Shown: positions 36,301-44,895, counted from the stretch's first letter. The stretch: DNA of 64,000 nt from Falsochrobactrum tianjinense (GCF_019100495.1 NZ_JAHRVA010000005.1:154807-218806), one strand, 5' to 3'. Program-made: numbers and translations. The notes: a model not told the origin generated them from the letters alone.

Positions 36301-36615
36301 TCAGATACCTTCGATGGCTTCAAACCCCTCGAACTGGGGTGGGCCGGCATAGAGGGTCTTGTTGGTTCCCGCGTTGCGGTGGGCGTTACGGAACTGCTCG
36401 GATTTGGTCCAGACGATGAAATCGTCGCGATTGCGCCAGACCGTATGGGAAGAATAAAGCGTGTAGTCTTCTTCCTCATTGGTTGCGCCGCGCAGCAGAT
36501 GAAAACTTTTAAAGCCCGGCAGTTCGGCAAGTTGCGAATCCCGATTTTTCCAAACGGCTTCGAAATCGGCTTCCGATCCGATGTGAACCTTGAAGCGATT
36601 CATGGCTATAAACAT
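36301..36615 (-). CDS. bhuQ: Heme oxygenase BhuQ (HmuQ/IsdG-like)
   Basis: 104-residue antibiotic-biosynthesis-monooxygenase-fold protein (MFIAMNRFKVHIGSEADFEAVWKNRDSQL). It has the conserved Asn near residue 6, FKSFHLLRGATNEEEDYTLYSSHTVWRNRDDFIVWTKSEQF, and a His proximal to heme in SEQFRNAHRNAG. The HmuQ/IsdG group opens heme to release iron. It follows bhuA on the same strand by about 90 bp, so receptor and heme-degrading enzyme are co-expressed, as known in Brucella. ATG 36615 is preceded by AGAAAGGA. Confidence 0.85.
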   Translation of the reverse strand: MFIAMNRFKVHIGSEADFEAVWKNRDSQLAELPGFKSFHLLRGATNEEEDYTLYSSHTVWRNRDDFIVWTKSEQFRNAHRNAGTNKTLYAGPPQFEGFEAIEGI

Positions 36616-36704
36616 TGCTGATCCTTTCTGTTGAAAATGGACTGGCTGACATTTGCGTAGGAAATAGTCCCAATCAGACGGGATTTCCGGCGCGCGGCGG
36701 GAGG

Positions 36705-38702
36705 TCAAAACTGGAACTGCGTCGCCACGAGGAACGTACGACCGCGCCCGCCGCCATAAATGCTCAGAGCAGGCGTGTAGCTTTCGTCCGTGACGTTGAG
36801 AACCTGTAATGAGACATCCACCGTATCGGTAAACTTGTATTTCGCAAACAGGTCCACCAGCGTGTAAGGATCGCTGTTGTCTCCTTCCAGCGTCTTTCCG
36901 CTCGATACGTGCTGGACGCGCGCGCCAGCCTCGAGCTTGCGTTCAAAGAAACGGCCTCCGGCGGTCACAGTGACAATGTCTTCAGGCAGATACTGGTTAC
37001 CGCCCAGATAGTTTTGCTCGGGAAGCTCGGATTTCGAATGCGTATAGGCGATGCCCGCAAAGGCGAAGCCCGCGTCATATCTCGCATCAAGCTCAAAGCC
37101 TTTGACGGTCGAGGTGCCTTCGACATTGGCAAATGAGCTATAATCAGGTGCGAGCGTGATGTAGTCTTCCACGCGCATGGTGTAATAATTCGCCTTGATC
37201 CGCAGCCCGTCTTCGGCGGTGAGAATTCCATCGCGCGCTATGTTGACGCCGAACTCCCAGCCGCGTTGTTTTTCGGGGCGCAAATCAGGATTGCCGTGCA
37301 TCATGCCAGTGCCGGCATGGGCAACGCCGCCAAGGAATGTCTCTTGCAGGGTCGGGGTGCGCATGGAATGCGCATAAGTCACATAGGGCTGAAGCCAATC
37401 CGTAAGATTATATGCGACCGTAACTTTCGGGCTGAGTTCGCTATCGTCGTTCGATATTGAACCGTCTTCGTTCTCAAGCTTGAAATAATCATAACGAAGC
37501 CCGGTGATGACCTGCAAGGCGTTGTAGGTCCATGTTGCTTCGGAAAAAACAGCGGCCTTGTCCGAGTTGGCGTCGACGGGGTTCACGCCCACGCTGTTGC
37601 CGCCCGCATTGTCGTGATTATATTCGAACCCGTTTTTCCAGCTGACAAGGACATCGCCAAAGCCAAAGCGCGCGGTGTTGGAAGCGGTAAGTCCGGTGGT
37701 TTCCGTTGCGACCTGACGGCCCGTGAAACTGCCCGTACCTTCGCCCCAGCTCTGGTGGGTCACGTTACGATATATATTGACGTTAAGATCGAGCAGATCA
37801 TTATCGGAGGGGTTGAAACCATATTGTGCAAAGAAGGTCCGGTTTTGCACGAACATATCGTAGACAGTCGCCCTGCCGCCAAAGCCCGTCTGATACGTAC
37901 CGTAATGGTTATTATATAAAATGCCGCCAAGCGTGAGCTTGTGGTCCTCTCCAAAACCAAATTCCGCCTTGAATAGCCCGGAGGTCAGTTCCTGTCCGGT
38001 TTTTTCAACGGTTTCGCCGTCGCCATTCTTGTAATCGTTAGAATCGCGACGGCTGATCGCTGCCGCAAGACCGAGAGAATTCACGCGTGCGGCTCCCGCA
38101 AGCATTTCGGAAAAGCCGGTGCCATTGCTGCCCCAGGAGGCGCGGCCCAGAACACCTTTATCCTTGCCGTCCAGCAAGATGTCATCAACGCCGAGCGTGC
38201 GAAAATTCACATTTCCCGCCAGTGCACCGCCCTGTTCCGTGGTCACGGCGCCGCGCTGAACATCGATTCCGGAAAGTAGGTTGGGGTCAATATAAGAATA
38301 GCCGGCTGAACTATGGTCGCTATTGCGATAGTTTTGCGGCACGCCGTCAATCAGCATGTTGACGCGCCCCGATCCTTCAAGGCCGCGAATATTAACCGCT
38401 ACGCCGGGATTAGAGGCATTGATCGATGTGAATACGCCCGGTGTGGAACGCAGGACGTCGTCGAGCTTGGCGCCGCCGAAGCGGTTGATCGTTTCGCGAT
38501 CGACGCTGCCAGCCGGTGCAGGCGCTGAAGCCTGGGTTTGGGGAACCTGGCGGATCGTGATTGTTTTAAGTGCAACACCGCCATTCTTGTCAGATGTCGC
38601 ATGCTCCTGCGCTATCGCCTGCTGCGCCATTGCTGCTACGATGACCGCGAGCCCTGTGCTCGCAAAAAATGACAGCTTTCGGTCCCCGATATTTGCCCGC
38701 AT
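36705..38702 (-). CDS. bhuA: TonB-dependent heme/hemoglobin receptor BhuA
   Basis: 665-residue outer-membrane receptor. Signal peptide (FFASTGLAVIVAAMAQQAIAQ), plug domain (VDRETINRFGGAKLDDVLRSTPGVF, VNIRGLEGSGRVNMLIDGVPQNYRNSD, GIDVQRGAVTTEQGGALAGNVNFRT), then a 22-strand barrel ending in the aromatic RTFLVATQFQF. The barrel includes PEKQRGWEFGVN and the FRAP/NPDL-like HGNPDLRPEKQ motif of heme receptors. ATG 38702 lies 9 nt after AGGAGA; an upstream in-frame ATG at 38732 lacks a ribosome site. It is divergent from the hmuP-hmuS-bhuTUV operon. Confidence 0.95.
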   Translation of the reverse strand: MRANIGDRKLSFFASTGLAVIVAAMAQQAIAQEHATSDKNGGVALKTITIRQVPQTQASAPAPAGSVDRETINRFGGAKLDDVLRSTPGVFTSINASNPGVAVNIRGLEGSGRVNMLIDGVPQNYRNSDHSSAGYSYIDPNLLSGIDVQRGAVTTEQGGALAGNVNFRTLGVDDILLDGKDKGVLGRASWGSNGTGFSEMLAGAARVNSLGLAAAISRRDSNDYKNGDGETVEKTGQELTSGLFKAEFGFGEDHKLTLGGILYNNHYGTYQTGFGGRATVYDMFVQNRTFFAQYGFNPSDNDLLDLNVNIYRNVTHQSWGEGTGSFTGRQVATETTGLTASNTARFGFGDVLVSWKNGFEYNHDNAGGNSVGVNPVDANSDKAAVFSEATWTYNALQVITGLRYDYFKLENEDGSISNDDSELSPKVTVAYNLTDWLQPYVTYAHSMRTPTLQETFLGGVAHAGTGMMHGNPDLRPEKQRGWEFGVNIARDGILTAEDGLRIKANYYTMRVEDYITLAPDYSSFANVEGTSTVKGFELDARYDAGFAFAGIAYTHSKSELPEQNYLGGNQYLPEDIVTVTAGGRFFERKLEAGARVQHVSSGKTLEGDNSDPYTLVDLFAKYKFTDTVDVSLQVLNVTDESYTPALSIYGGGRGRTFLVATQFQF

Positions 38703-38901
38703 TGCCCTGTTTCTCCTGAATGCCAAACACATCTCACGTCCCTATATCCGTGAAAATATTAAGGTAAATCATATAGTTATGATGCCTTCGACGTACGAAG
38801 GCCATTATGCTGGCTGGAAGGGTGGGCCTCCGGGCTTGCTCTGGAAAAACCAAGATTTAAACTTGACTCGAATGATCCAGTAATGCAGTGATTATTAAAC
38901 A

Positions 38902-38916
38902 TGACCGATATTGTCA
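38902..38916 (+). promoter_or_regulatory. Candidate RirA box (IRO motif) upstream of hmuP
   Basis: TGACCGATATTGTCA, i.e. TGA, nine bases, TCA, the iron-responsive operator pattern of rhizobial RirA. It lies 64 bp before the hmuP start in the 277-bp divergent promoter region shared with bhuA, which contains no gene. The motif is short, so chance occurrence is possible. Confidence 0.45.
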
Positions 38917-38979
38917 ACTCATGAATAGAGGCATCCGGTCGGTTAACGAGGTGAGCCGGAAGGGTGCAGAGGCAGGACA

Positions 38980-39240
38980 ATGAACAGGCGTATTCATATC
39001 GACATGCAGGTGCGATTGCCGCGTGAGCGTGCCGCGGCTCGCGTGACTGAAAGCGAGCCCCGTTCAGATTCGAGCCGACAGATTGAGGCGCGTTCGTGCG
39101 GTTCTTCGCTGGAGTCCCAACTCAAGACTTATGGCAGCCGCGAACTTTTCAATGGTTCGCGCGAAGTGGCGATAGAGCATGGCGGCTCTCTTTATCGTCT
39201 CAAGATCACCCGCCAAGGCAAGCTCATTCTGAACAAATAG
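38980..39240 (+). CDS. hmuP: Hemin uptake protein HemP/HmuP
   Basis: 86 residues. The conserved HemP domain is C-terminal: [34 protein letters not shown]. In Bradyrhizobium and Sinorhizobium, HmuP is a co-activator needed with Irr for expression of the heme receptor gene. The N-terminal 40 residues are variable and basic, and a later start is possible. It heads a five-gene plus-strand operon and is divergent from the receptor it would activate. Confidence 0.85.
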   Translation: MNRRIHIDMQVRLPRERAAARVTESEPRSDSSRQIEARSCGSSLESQLKTYGSRELFNGSREVAIEHGGSLYRLKITRQGKLILNK

Positions 39241-39250
39241 GCAGATATAG

Positions 39251-40327
39251 ATGACACCCCAGACCAAGCCCTCCCCAGAGCAAATTCTCAAGGCACGGGC
39301 CGATAACCCGAAGATGCGTGAGCGCGATTTTGCGCAAAGCCTCGGGATATCCGAAGCCGATTTCGTGGCAGCCCATTGCGGCGCGGGTGAGTCCGCACCC
39401 ATTTCCGCCCGTCAGATTCGCGCCGATGTGGAAACATTGCTCAAACATGCGCCATCCCTTGGCGAGGTCATGGCGCTTACACGCAATGAGAGTGCCGTGC
39501 ATGAGAAGATCGGTCCGTATGAAAAGACGGTCTATGGCAAGCACGCCGCCCTGACGCTGGGCAAGCAAATTGATCTGCGCATTTTCCCAAAACACTGGGT
39601 GCATGGCTTTGCCGTCGCCAAACGCGATGGCGAGCAGATACGCCGTAGCCTGCAATTTTTCGATGCGACGGGGGAGGCGGTCCAGAAGATTCATTTGCGT
39701 CCGGCCTCGAATCTCGAAGCCTACGAACAGCTCGTCGCCGAGCTGCTGCTCGACGACCAGACGCCGACAATCGAAACCACCTCTCTCGCAGCTCCGGCGG
39801 CCAAGGTGGATGTGTCCCTGATCGATACCGACGCATTTCGTCAACGTTGGGGCGCATTGACCGATGTACATCAATTCGTGGGTCTGCTGAAAGATTTCGA
39901 CGTGGACCGCTATCAGGCGGTGCATCTTGCCGGGCATGATTTTGCATGGCGTGTCGATCGGACGTCCGTCGAGGCCATGATGAGCCTCGCCGTACAGGAA
40001 AAACTTTCGATCATGTGTTTTGTGGGTAGCCGTGGCTGCATCCAGATTCACACCGGCCCGATCCATGAGATCAAAATGATGGGGCCATGGCTCAATGTAC
40101 TTGATCCGACATTCCACCTGCATCTGCGTGCCGACCATATCGCTGATGCATGGGTGGTGCGCAAGCCGACAAAGGATGGTCATGTCACGTCGCTGGAAGC
40201 CTATAATGCCGATGGCGAGTTGATCATACAGTTCTTTGGCGAGCGTCATGAAGGTGAGGCCGAGCTTGCGGATTGGCGCATGATCGCGGAAAATCTTCCG
40301 CGCCTTCCGCAGCCAGCTGCTGCTTGA
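39251..40327 (+). CDS. hmuS: Hemin-degrading factor HmuS
   Basis: 358-residue cytoplasmic heme-binding/degrading protein made of two HemS/ChuS-like repeats: an N-terminal half beginning LKARADNPKMRERDFAQSLGISEADFVAA and a C-terminal half with LTDVHQFVGLLKDFDVDRYQAVHLAGHDFAWRVD. The heme-binding His is in the repeat (VHLAGHD...). CFVGSRGCIQIHTGPIHEIKMMGPWLNVLDP is a family signature. It starts 10 bp after hmuP. Confidence 0.95.
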   Translation: MTPQTKPSPEQILKARADNPKMRERDFAQSLGISEADFVAAHCGAGESAPISARQIRADVETLLKHAPSLGEVMALTRNESAVHEKIGPYEKTVYGKHAALTLGKQIDLRIFPKHWVHGFAVAKRDGEQIRRSLQFFDATGEAVQKIHLRPASNLEAYEQLVAELLLDDQTPTIETTSLAAPAAKVDVSLIDTDAFRQRWGALTDVHQFVGLLKDFDVDRYQAVHLAGHDFAWRVDRTSVEAMMSLAVQEKLSIMCFVGSRGCIQIHTGPIHEIKMMGPWLNVLDPTFHLHLRADHIADAWVVRKPTKDGHVTSLEAYNADGELIIQFFGERHEGEAELADWRMIAENLPRLPQPAAA

Positions 40328-40338
40328 GAGGGCCGGAC

Positions 40339-41235
40339 ATGCCTGCCATAGCATCATCAATCAGCCGCTTTGCGGCGCTTGCAGTCATGGCTGCATCGCT
40401 TGCATTCGCCGTTTGTGCCCGTGCCGATACGGTCGATATTTTTCCCGATACTTCACGCATCGTTTCTGTCGGCGGGTCGCTGACAGAAATCGTCTATGCG
40501 CTTGGCGCGGGCAATATGCTGGTTGCGCGCGACCAGACCAGCACTTATCCGGAACAGGCGAAAGAACTGCCGGATGTCGGTTATATGCGCCGCCTTTCGC
40601 CCGAAGGTGTTCTTGGCGTCAATCCAAGCGGCATCCTGCTGCTGGAGGGCAGCGGCCCGCCGGAAACACTGGAAGTTCTCACAAAAGCTTCCGTTCCGAT
40701 GGTGGTGGTGCCGGATGACCATACCGGCGAAAGCGTGATCGCCAAGATCGAAGCCGTGGGCAAGGCGCTTGGGCTGGAGGAAAAGGCAAGGGCGCTTGCT
40801 GCCGATGTTTCCCGCGATCTGGAAGCCGCGAAGAAGATCGCCGCCAATGAAAATCCGCGAAAACGCGTCTTGTTCATCATTTCCGCTCAGGGCAGACGTC
40901 TAACGGCGTCGGGAACGGGAACAGCTGCCGACGGCATTATCGCGCTTGCCGGTGGCGTCAACGCCATCACCGCCTATGAGGGCTACAAGCAGCTGACCGA
41001 TGAAGCCATCGAGAAGGCCGCTCCGGATGCGATCCTCATCATGGATATCGGCAAGGACAGTGTGCTGAAGGATGAGCTGCTGAAAAACCCGGTTCTTGCC
41101 AGCACGCCCGCCGGGCAAAGCGGAAACATCATCCAGATGGATTCGCTTTATCTGCTGGGCTTCGGGCCGCGCACCGGCGCTGCAAGCCGCGAGCTTTCGG
41201 AAAAGCTCTACGGCACCCCTCCGCATAATGAATAG
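40339..41235 (+). CDS. bhuT: Hemin ABC transporter substrate-binding protein BhuT
   Basis: 298 residues. Signal peptide (FAALAVMAASLAFAVCARAD), then a class III periplasmic-binding fold with RIVSVGGSLTEIVYALGAGNMLVARDQTSTYPEQ, DVGYMRRLSPEGVLGVNPSGIL and EGYKQLTDEAIEKAAPDAILIM. Tyr and His residues of HmuT-type heme coordination lie in these segments. ATG 40339 is 12 bp after the hmuS stop and follows GAGAGGG. Confidence 0.93.
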   Translation: MPAIASSISRFAALAVMAASLAFAVCARADTVDIFPDTSRIVSVGGSLTEIVYALGAGNMLVARDQTSTYPEQAKELPDVGYMRRLSPEGVLGVNPSGILLLEGSGPPETLEVLTKASVPMVVVPDDHTGESVIAKIEAVGKALGLEEKARALAADVSRDLEAAKKIAANENPRKRVLFIISAQGRRLTASGTGTAADGIIALAGGVNAITAYEGYKQLTDEAIEKAAPDAILIMDIGKDSVLKDELLKNPVLASTPAGQSGNIIQMDSLYLLGFGPRTGAASRELSEKLYGTPPHNE

Positions 41236-41246
41236 GAAATGCCGAA

Positions 41247-42380
41247 ATGACCAGCCAGGCTCGCATGGCGAAACAGACGGATTTCGGTATGCGTGATCAA
41301 GCAGGGAATGATCAAGCAACGCGTGAGCATGTGGGAGACCGTTCCTCGCGTGCGCGTCTCGTCATTGCCGCTCTTGCGGCGGGCCTTTGCCTGACAGTGC
41401 TGTTCAGCCTGACGGCAGGTGCGTCGGACGCATCGGCGCTGGCGGTCTTGCGCGCTCTTGTCTTTGGAGCCGGAGAAAGCTTTGAAACTTTTCGCCGCGA
41501 TCATCTCATCATCATGGAAATACGGCTTCCCCGTACTGTCATGGGTGTACTGGTCGGGGCTGGGCTGGCCGTTTCCGGTGCTGTGATGCAGGGCCTGTTT
41601 CGCAATCCGCTGGCCGATCCAGGGCTGGTCGGCGTTTCGGCAGGCGCTGGTCTTGGCGCTGTGTCGATGATCGTTCTGGGCGGTACTGCACTTGCGCCTG
41701 TTTATGCATTGCTGGGCCATTACGCATTGCCCATGGCGGCTTTTCTGGGCGGTTTGGCCACCACTTTACTTCTTTACCGTGTCGCGACGCGCAGGGGTCG
41801 CACTTCGGTTGCGACCATGCTGCTGGCAGGCATAGCGCTTGGTGCGCTGACAGGGGCCGCGACCGGTGCGCTGGTCTATATTTCCGATGATCGCCAATTG
41901 CGAGATTTGACCTTTTGGGGCCTCGGCTCGCTGGCGGGCGCCACATGGACCAAGATTGGTACCGCCGGTCCGATCATCATGGTGGTGCTGATTGCGACGC
42001 CTTTTCTCGCGCGCGGCCTGAATGCTCTGGCGCTGGGCGAAGCCGCAGCAGGCCATCTCGGCATCCCCGTTCAGCGTATCAAGAATGTAGCCATCGTGAC
42101 GGTCGCCGCGGCCACTGGCGCAACTGTGGCCGTTTCGGGAGGGATCGGCTTCATCGGTATCGTCGTTCCGCATATGCTGCGTCTAAGCATTGGTCCCGAC
42201 CACCGTTATTTGCTGCCCGCATCGGCATTGCTCGGCGCGATCATGCTGTTGCTCGCCGATGCCGTCAGCCGCACGATTGTCGCTCCCGCCGAACTGCCCA
42301 TCGGTATCATTACCGCCGTTTGCGGTGCGCCATTCTTCCTCTGGATTCTGCTGCGCCAGCGCGGCCTTCTGGATATGTGA
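41247..42380 (+). CDS. bhuU: Hemin ABC transporter permease BhuU (FecCD family)
   Basis: About 377 residues with eight to ten transmembrane helices. FecCD family signatures: RLPRTVMGVLVGAGLAVSGAVMQGLFRNPLADPGLVGVSAGAG, MLLAGIALGALTGAATGALVY, and GGIGFIGIVVPHMLRLSIGPDHRYLLPASALLGA. The N-terminal 30 residues before the first helix are not conserved, so a later start is possible. Follows bhuT by 11 bp. Confidence 0.95.
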   Translation: MTSQARMAKQTDFGMRDQAGNDQATREHVGDRSSRARLVIAALAAGLCLTVLFSLTAGASDASALAVLRALVFGAGESFETFRRDHLIIMEIRLPRTVMGVLVGAGLAVSGAVMQGLFRNPLADPGLVGVSAGAGLGAVSMIVLGGTALAPVYALLGHYALPMAAFLGGLATTLLLYRVATRRGRTSVATMLLAGIALGALTGAATGALVYISDDRQLRDLTFWGLGSLAGATWTKIGTAGPIIMVVLIATPFLARGLNALALGEAAAGHLGIPVQRIKNVAIVTVAAATGATVAVSGGIGFIGIVVPHMLRLSIGPDHRYLLPASALLGAIMLLLADAVSRTIVAPAELPIGIITAVCGAPFFLWILLRQRGLLDM

Positions 42381-42387
42381 GGCAAAG

Positions 42388-43191
42388 ATGATTGAAACCC
42401 GCTCCCTTGGCGTCTCCATTGCCAGCAAGACGATTATCGAGAATGTGAACTTTGCGGCAACGCCCGGCAAGGTGACGGCTATTGTCGGCCCCAATGGCTC
42501 CGGCAAAACGACACTATTGCGTGCCCTGTCGGGCGACTTGCCCTATACGGGTACGGCCAGTCTTGATGGCGAGGATTTTGCATCCATCAAGCCGTGGAAA
42601 ATGGCAGCAAGGCGTGCGGTGCTTCCGCAGGCCAGCGCTTTGTCCTTTCCCTTCACCGTGCGCGAAGTGGTGCGGATCGGGCTGACGGGCGGGTATAGCG
42701 GCGTATCCGGCGCGCAACAGGAACGACTCCCCGATCTCGCCTTGCAGATGGTAGACCTGGGCGGCTTCAGCGGACGGTTTTATCAGGAGCTTTCGGGCGG
42801 CGAGCAGCAGCGTGTGCAGCTTGCGCGTGTTCTGTGTCAGGTCTGGAAGCCTGTTATTGACGGGAAGCCGCGCTATCTTTTTCTCGACGAGCCGATTTCA
42901 AGCCTGGATATCCGTCATCAGATCGTGGTGATGGAAATTGCCCGCAATTTCGCCGCAGCCGGTGGCGGCGTAATCACGGTTCTGCATGATCTCAACCTGA
43001 CCGCCATGTTTGCGGACAGCGTCGCTGTCATGCACAAGGGGCGGCTCGATACGATCGGCACGCCGCAAGCGGCGCTGACCGATGAGCGGCTCGAACGTGT
43101 CTATGAATGCTCGCTAAAAGTAGGCGTGCCTCCCGCGCGTGGCGTTCCTTTCATTCTGCCGCAGTCTGCATACAACGCTGCGGCAGAATAA
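42388..43191 (+). CDS. bhuV: Hemin ABC transporter ATP-binding protein BhuV
   Basis: 267 residues. Walker A GPNGSGKTTLLRALSG, signature LSGGEQQRVQLARVL, Walker B YLFLDEPISSLD, and switch His in VLHDLNLTAMFADSV. ATG 42388 lies 7 bp after the bhuU stop; an open frame begins upstream inside bhuU, but it is not used. It completes the BhuTUV importer that brings heme from periplasm to cytoplasm for HmuS and BhuQ. Convergent with rirA. Confidence 0.95.
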   Translation: MIETRSLGVSIASKTIIENVNFAATPGKVTAIVGPNGSGKTTLLRALSGDLPYTGTASLDGEDFASIKPWKMAARRAVLPQASALSFPFTVREVVRIGLTGGYSGVSGAQQERLPDLALQMVDLGGFSGRFYQELSGGEQQRVQLARVLCQVWKPVIDGKPRYLFLDEPISSLDIRHQIVVMEIARNFAAAGGGVITVLHDLNLTAMFADSVAVMHKGRLDTIGTPQAALTDERLERVYECSLKVGVPPARGVPFILPQSAYNAAAE

Positions 43192-43203
43192 TGGTCTATC
43201 CGT

Positions 43204-43665
43204 TCAGCCCGCCAAACGGGCAGCTTCCATTTCGTCAATGCCGAGCAATGCACGAACGTTCGGACGCGCTTTGACCAGGTCGTCAATGCTGTATTTCATA
43301 AGGACGCCGAAGAAGGCATTCAATGCCTCGCGGAGTGCTGAATTAAGTGCGCAGCTATCCACGAGCGGGCATTCGGTGGCATCATTTTCAAAGCATTCCG
43401 CCATGGCGAAATTTTCTTCGGTCACGCGGACGACGTCAAACAATGAAATCTCCGTGGCTGCGCGGCCTAGCCGAACGCCACCATTCCGGCCACGTACGGT
43501 TTCGACCAGCTTATGCTCCACCAATGGCTGGAGAATTTTGAACAGAAACAGTTCTGATACACCATAAGCGCGGGCAATTTCAGGTACTCGGCTCAGCTTG
43601 CCATCATTGGCAGCACAATACATAAGCATCCGGATAGCATAATTCGTCTGACGGGTAAGGCGCAT
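43204..43665 (-). CDS. rirA: Rrf2-family iron-sulfur regulator RirA
   Basis: 153 residues. An N-terminal winged helix (MRLTRQTNYAIRMLMYCAAN ... VSELFLFKILQPLVEHKLVETVRGRNGGVRLGR) is followed by three cluster-ligand cysteines, Cys91, Cys99 and Cys105 (ECFENDATECPLVDSCAL). RirA binds a 4Fe-4S cluster and represses iron and heme uptake when iron is plentiful. Its position next to the heme operon, and a near-perfect Irr box upstream, indicate cross-control of the two iron regulators. Confidence 0.92.
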   Translation of the reverse strand: MRLTRQTNYAIRMLMYCAANDGKLSRVPEIARAYGVSELFLFKILQPLVEHKLVETVRGRNGGVRLGRAATEISLFDVVRVTEENFAMAECFENDATECPLVDSCALNSALREALNAFFGVLMKYSIDDLVKARPNVRALLGIDEMEAARLAG

Positions 43666-43808
43666 GGGTTATTCCTTTCAGCATACTCCAAATCTCCCGG
43701 CCTTGCGAAGACCTTCGGGAAACCCAGACTCTGATCTGGCTGCGGCTGGCTCCAAAATTGCGGATATCCAAACCCCGACGCCAATCTTGTGTATTCCTTC
43801 GAATCTAC

Positions 43809-43826
43809 TTTAGAATTATTCTTAAA
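43809..43826. promoter_or_regulatory. Irr box upstream of rirA
   Basis: TTTAGAATTATTCTTAAA matches the rhizobial iron control element with one extra T in the right arm. It lies about 145 bp before the rirA start in a 213-bp intergenic gap with no gene. Confidence 0.6.
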
Positions 43827-43878
43827 ATATATGAAGCCTTTTATCACCTTTAAAGGGTAAAAAAGCTGTTTTCAGTCA

Positions 43879-44337
43879 TTACTGGCACACGTCGATCCAT
43901 TCTGCGGCAACAAGTTCGGCCATTTGCTGGGGCGATATGCGTACGGCACTGTTGGTTGCGCCTGCGGCGGGCACTACTTCGTCAAAGTTTTTCAATGACA
44001 GATCGCAATAGACAGGCAGGGCGCTGGGCAGGCCGAAAGGGCAGACGCCGCCGATTGGGTGACTGGTTTGAGCCAGTACGCTCTCCGCATCGAGCATACG
44101 CGGTTTGGCGCCAAAGCGATTCTTGAACTTGCGATTATCGATGCGCGCGTCGCCGCGCGTGACGATAAGGATTGTCTGCTCTTTTGCTGTGATGGAAAGC
44201 GTCTTGGCAATTTGTCCGGGTTCCACCCCATGGGCCTCCGCAGCCAGAGCGACGGTGGCGGTGCTGGTTGGCAATTCGATGATTTTTATCTCCGGCGCTT
44301 TGTTCGCGAAAAACGCCTTCACGGATTCCAGACTCAT
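43879..44337 (-). CDS. YbaK/EbsC-family aminoacyl-tRNA editing protein
   Basis: 152-residue single-domain protein. It has the YbaK fold with SLESVKAFFANKAPEIKIIELP, EAHGVEPGQIAKTLSI, the essential Lys in KTL, ARIDNRKFKNRFG and GGVCPFGLP. Members hydrolyse mischarged tRNA, typically Cys- or Ala-tRNA(Pro); the exact substrate cannot be told. ATG 44337 follows GGGAGCTC; the open frame extends to 44397 without a better site. Confidence 0.88.
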   Translation of the reverse strand: MSLESVKAFFANKAPEIKIIELPTSTATVALAAEAHGVEPGQIAKTLSITAKEQTILIVTRGDARIDNRKFKNRFGAKPRMLDAESVLAQTSHPIGGVCPFGLPSALPVYCDLSLKNFDEVVPAAGATNSAVRISPQQMAELVAAEWIDVCQ

Positions 44338-44437
44338 GAGCTCCCTTTTCAATATGACTTTTTTTATCAAGTTAACTGCCGCGCTTACAAAGAGCAAGAC
44401 TATGGTTCTTTTATGGGGTCTGGCAACAAGTGGCAGA

Positions 44438-44464
44438 TTGACGCTGCTGATTGATGGCTATAAA
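44438..44464 (+). promoter_or_regulatory. Original host promoter of the tRNA-Ser gene
   Basis: TTGACG (44438-44443), a 15-nt gap and TATAAA (44459-44464), about 31 bp before the tRNA 5' half. It reads rightwards. Integration separated it from the intact tRNA, so it now faces the left end of the element and its plus-strand genes. Confidence 0.5.
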
Positions 44465-44494
44465 GAGGCGTGCACATCCGCTTTGATCGGATGC

Positions 44495-44533
44495 GGAGGG
44501 GTGGCCGAGCGGTTTAAGGCACCGGTCTTGAAA
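44495..44533 (+). repeat. attL core: 39-bp repeat, 5' half of tRNA-Ser
   Basis: Bases 1-39 of the tRNA-Ser gene (GGAGGGGTGGCCGAGC... to ...CCGGTCTTGAAA, ending in the anticodon loop), identical to 63885-63923. Sequence differs immediately on either side. The copy is not a functional tRNA because the 3' half is missing. Confidence 0.95.
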
Positions 44534-44620
44534 TTCGGTTACGGCCATCCTTACTTGTATTCATCCATACTTAGAAACCCCAGAATGTCGGGCTTTGCGC
44601 GGGAAAGAGTCCGCATTCGT

Positions 44621-44671
44621 GCTACCCTGTTTTTGATCCTGCTACCGAGTTGGGTAGCAAAATGGTAGCAA
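44621..44671 (+). promoter_or_regulatory. Left cluster of candidate integrase arm sites
   Basis: Four copies of a GGTAGC(AA) motif: GCTACCC (44621-44627) and GCTACC (44641-44646) inverted, GGGTAGCAA (44652-44660) and GGTAGCAA (44664-44671) direct. The same tandem direct pair occurs just after the integrase stop at the other end. This is what is expected of arm-binding sites for a lambda-type integrase. Confidence 0.55.
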
Positions 44672-44817
44672 CTCGTTCCCGCACTGTTCACGGTCAATAT
44701 TTCCGTTTCCAAACTCTCCACCAACTCTGTGACGGGTAGGATCAGCTTCATCAAGCACAGCCGTCGAACGTCTGTTGAACAGGCGTTGATGCGATGGACT
44801 GTATTGATTGCTTTTTT

Positions 44818-44843
44818 AGATGCGCTCAAATTTGAGCACATCT
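44818..44843. promoter_or_regulatory. 26-bp interrupted palindrome, candidate operator
   Basis: A perfect 14-bp core GCTCAAATTTGAGC (44824-44837) is flanked, after one mismatched pair, by AGATG (44818-44822) and CATCT (44839-44843). It lies 52 bp before the first cargo gene. There is no T-run after it on either strand, so an operator is likelier than a terminator. Confidence 0.5.
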
Positions 44844-44895
44844 CTTGACCACCCGCCGCGCCTCTGCCAGCTTGCGGCAAACAGGGGTGCTTTTA

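Noticed and set aside
44551..44880. Minus-strand 109-codon frame at the left end of the element
   Set aside because: It covers the arm sites and palindrome, has no ribosome site and a composition unlike a protein.
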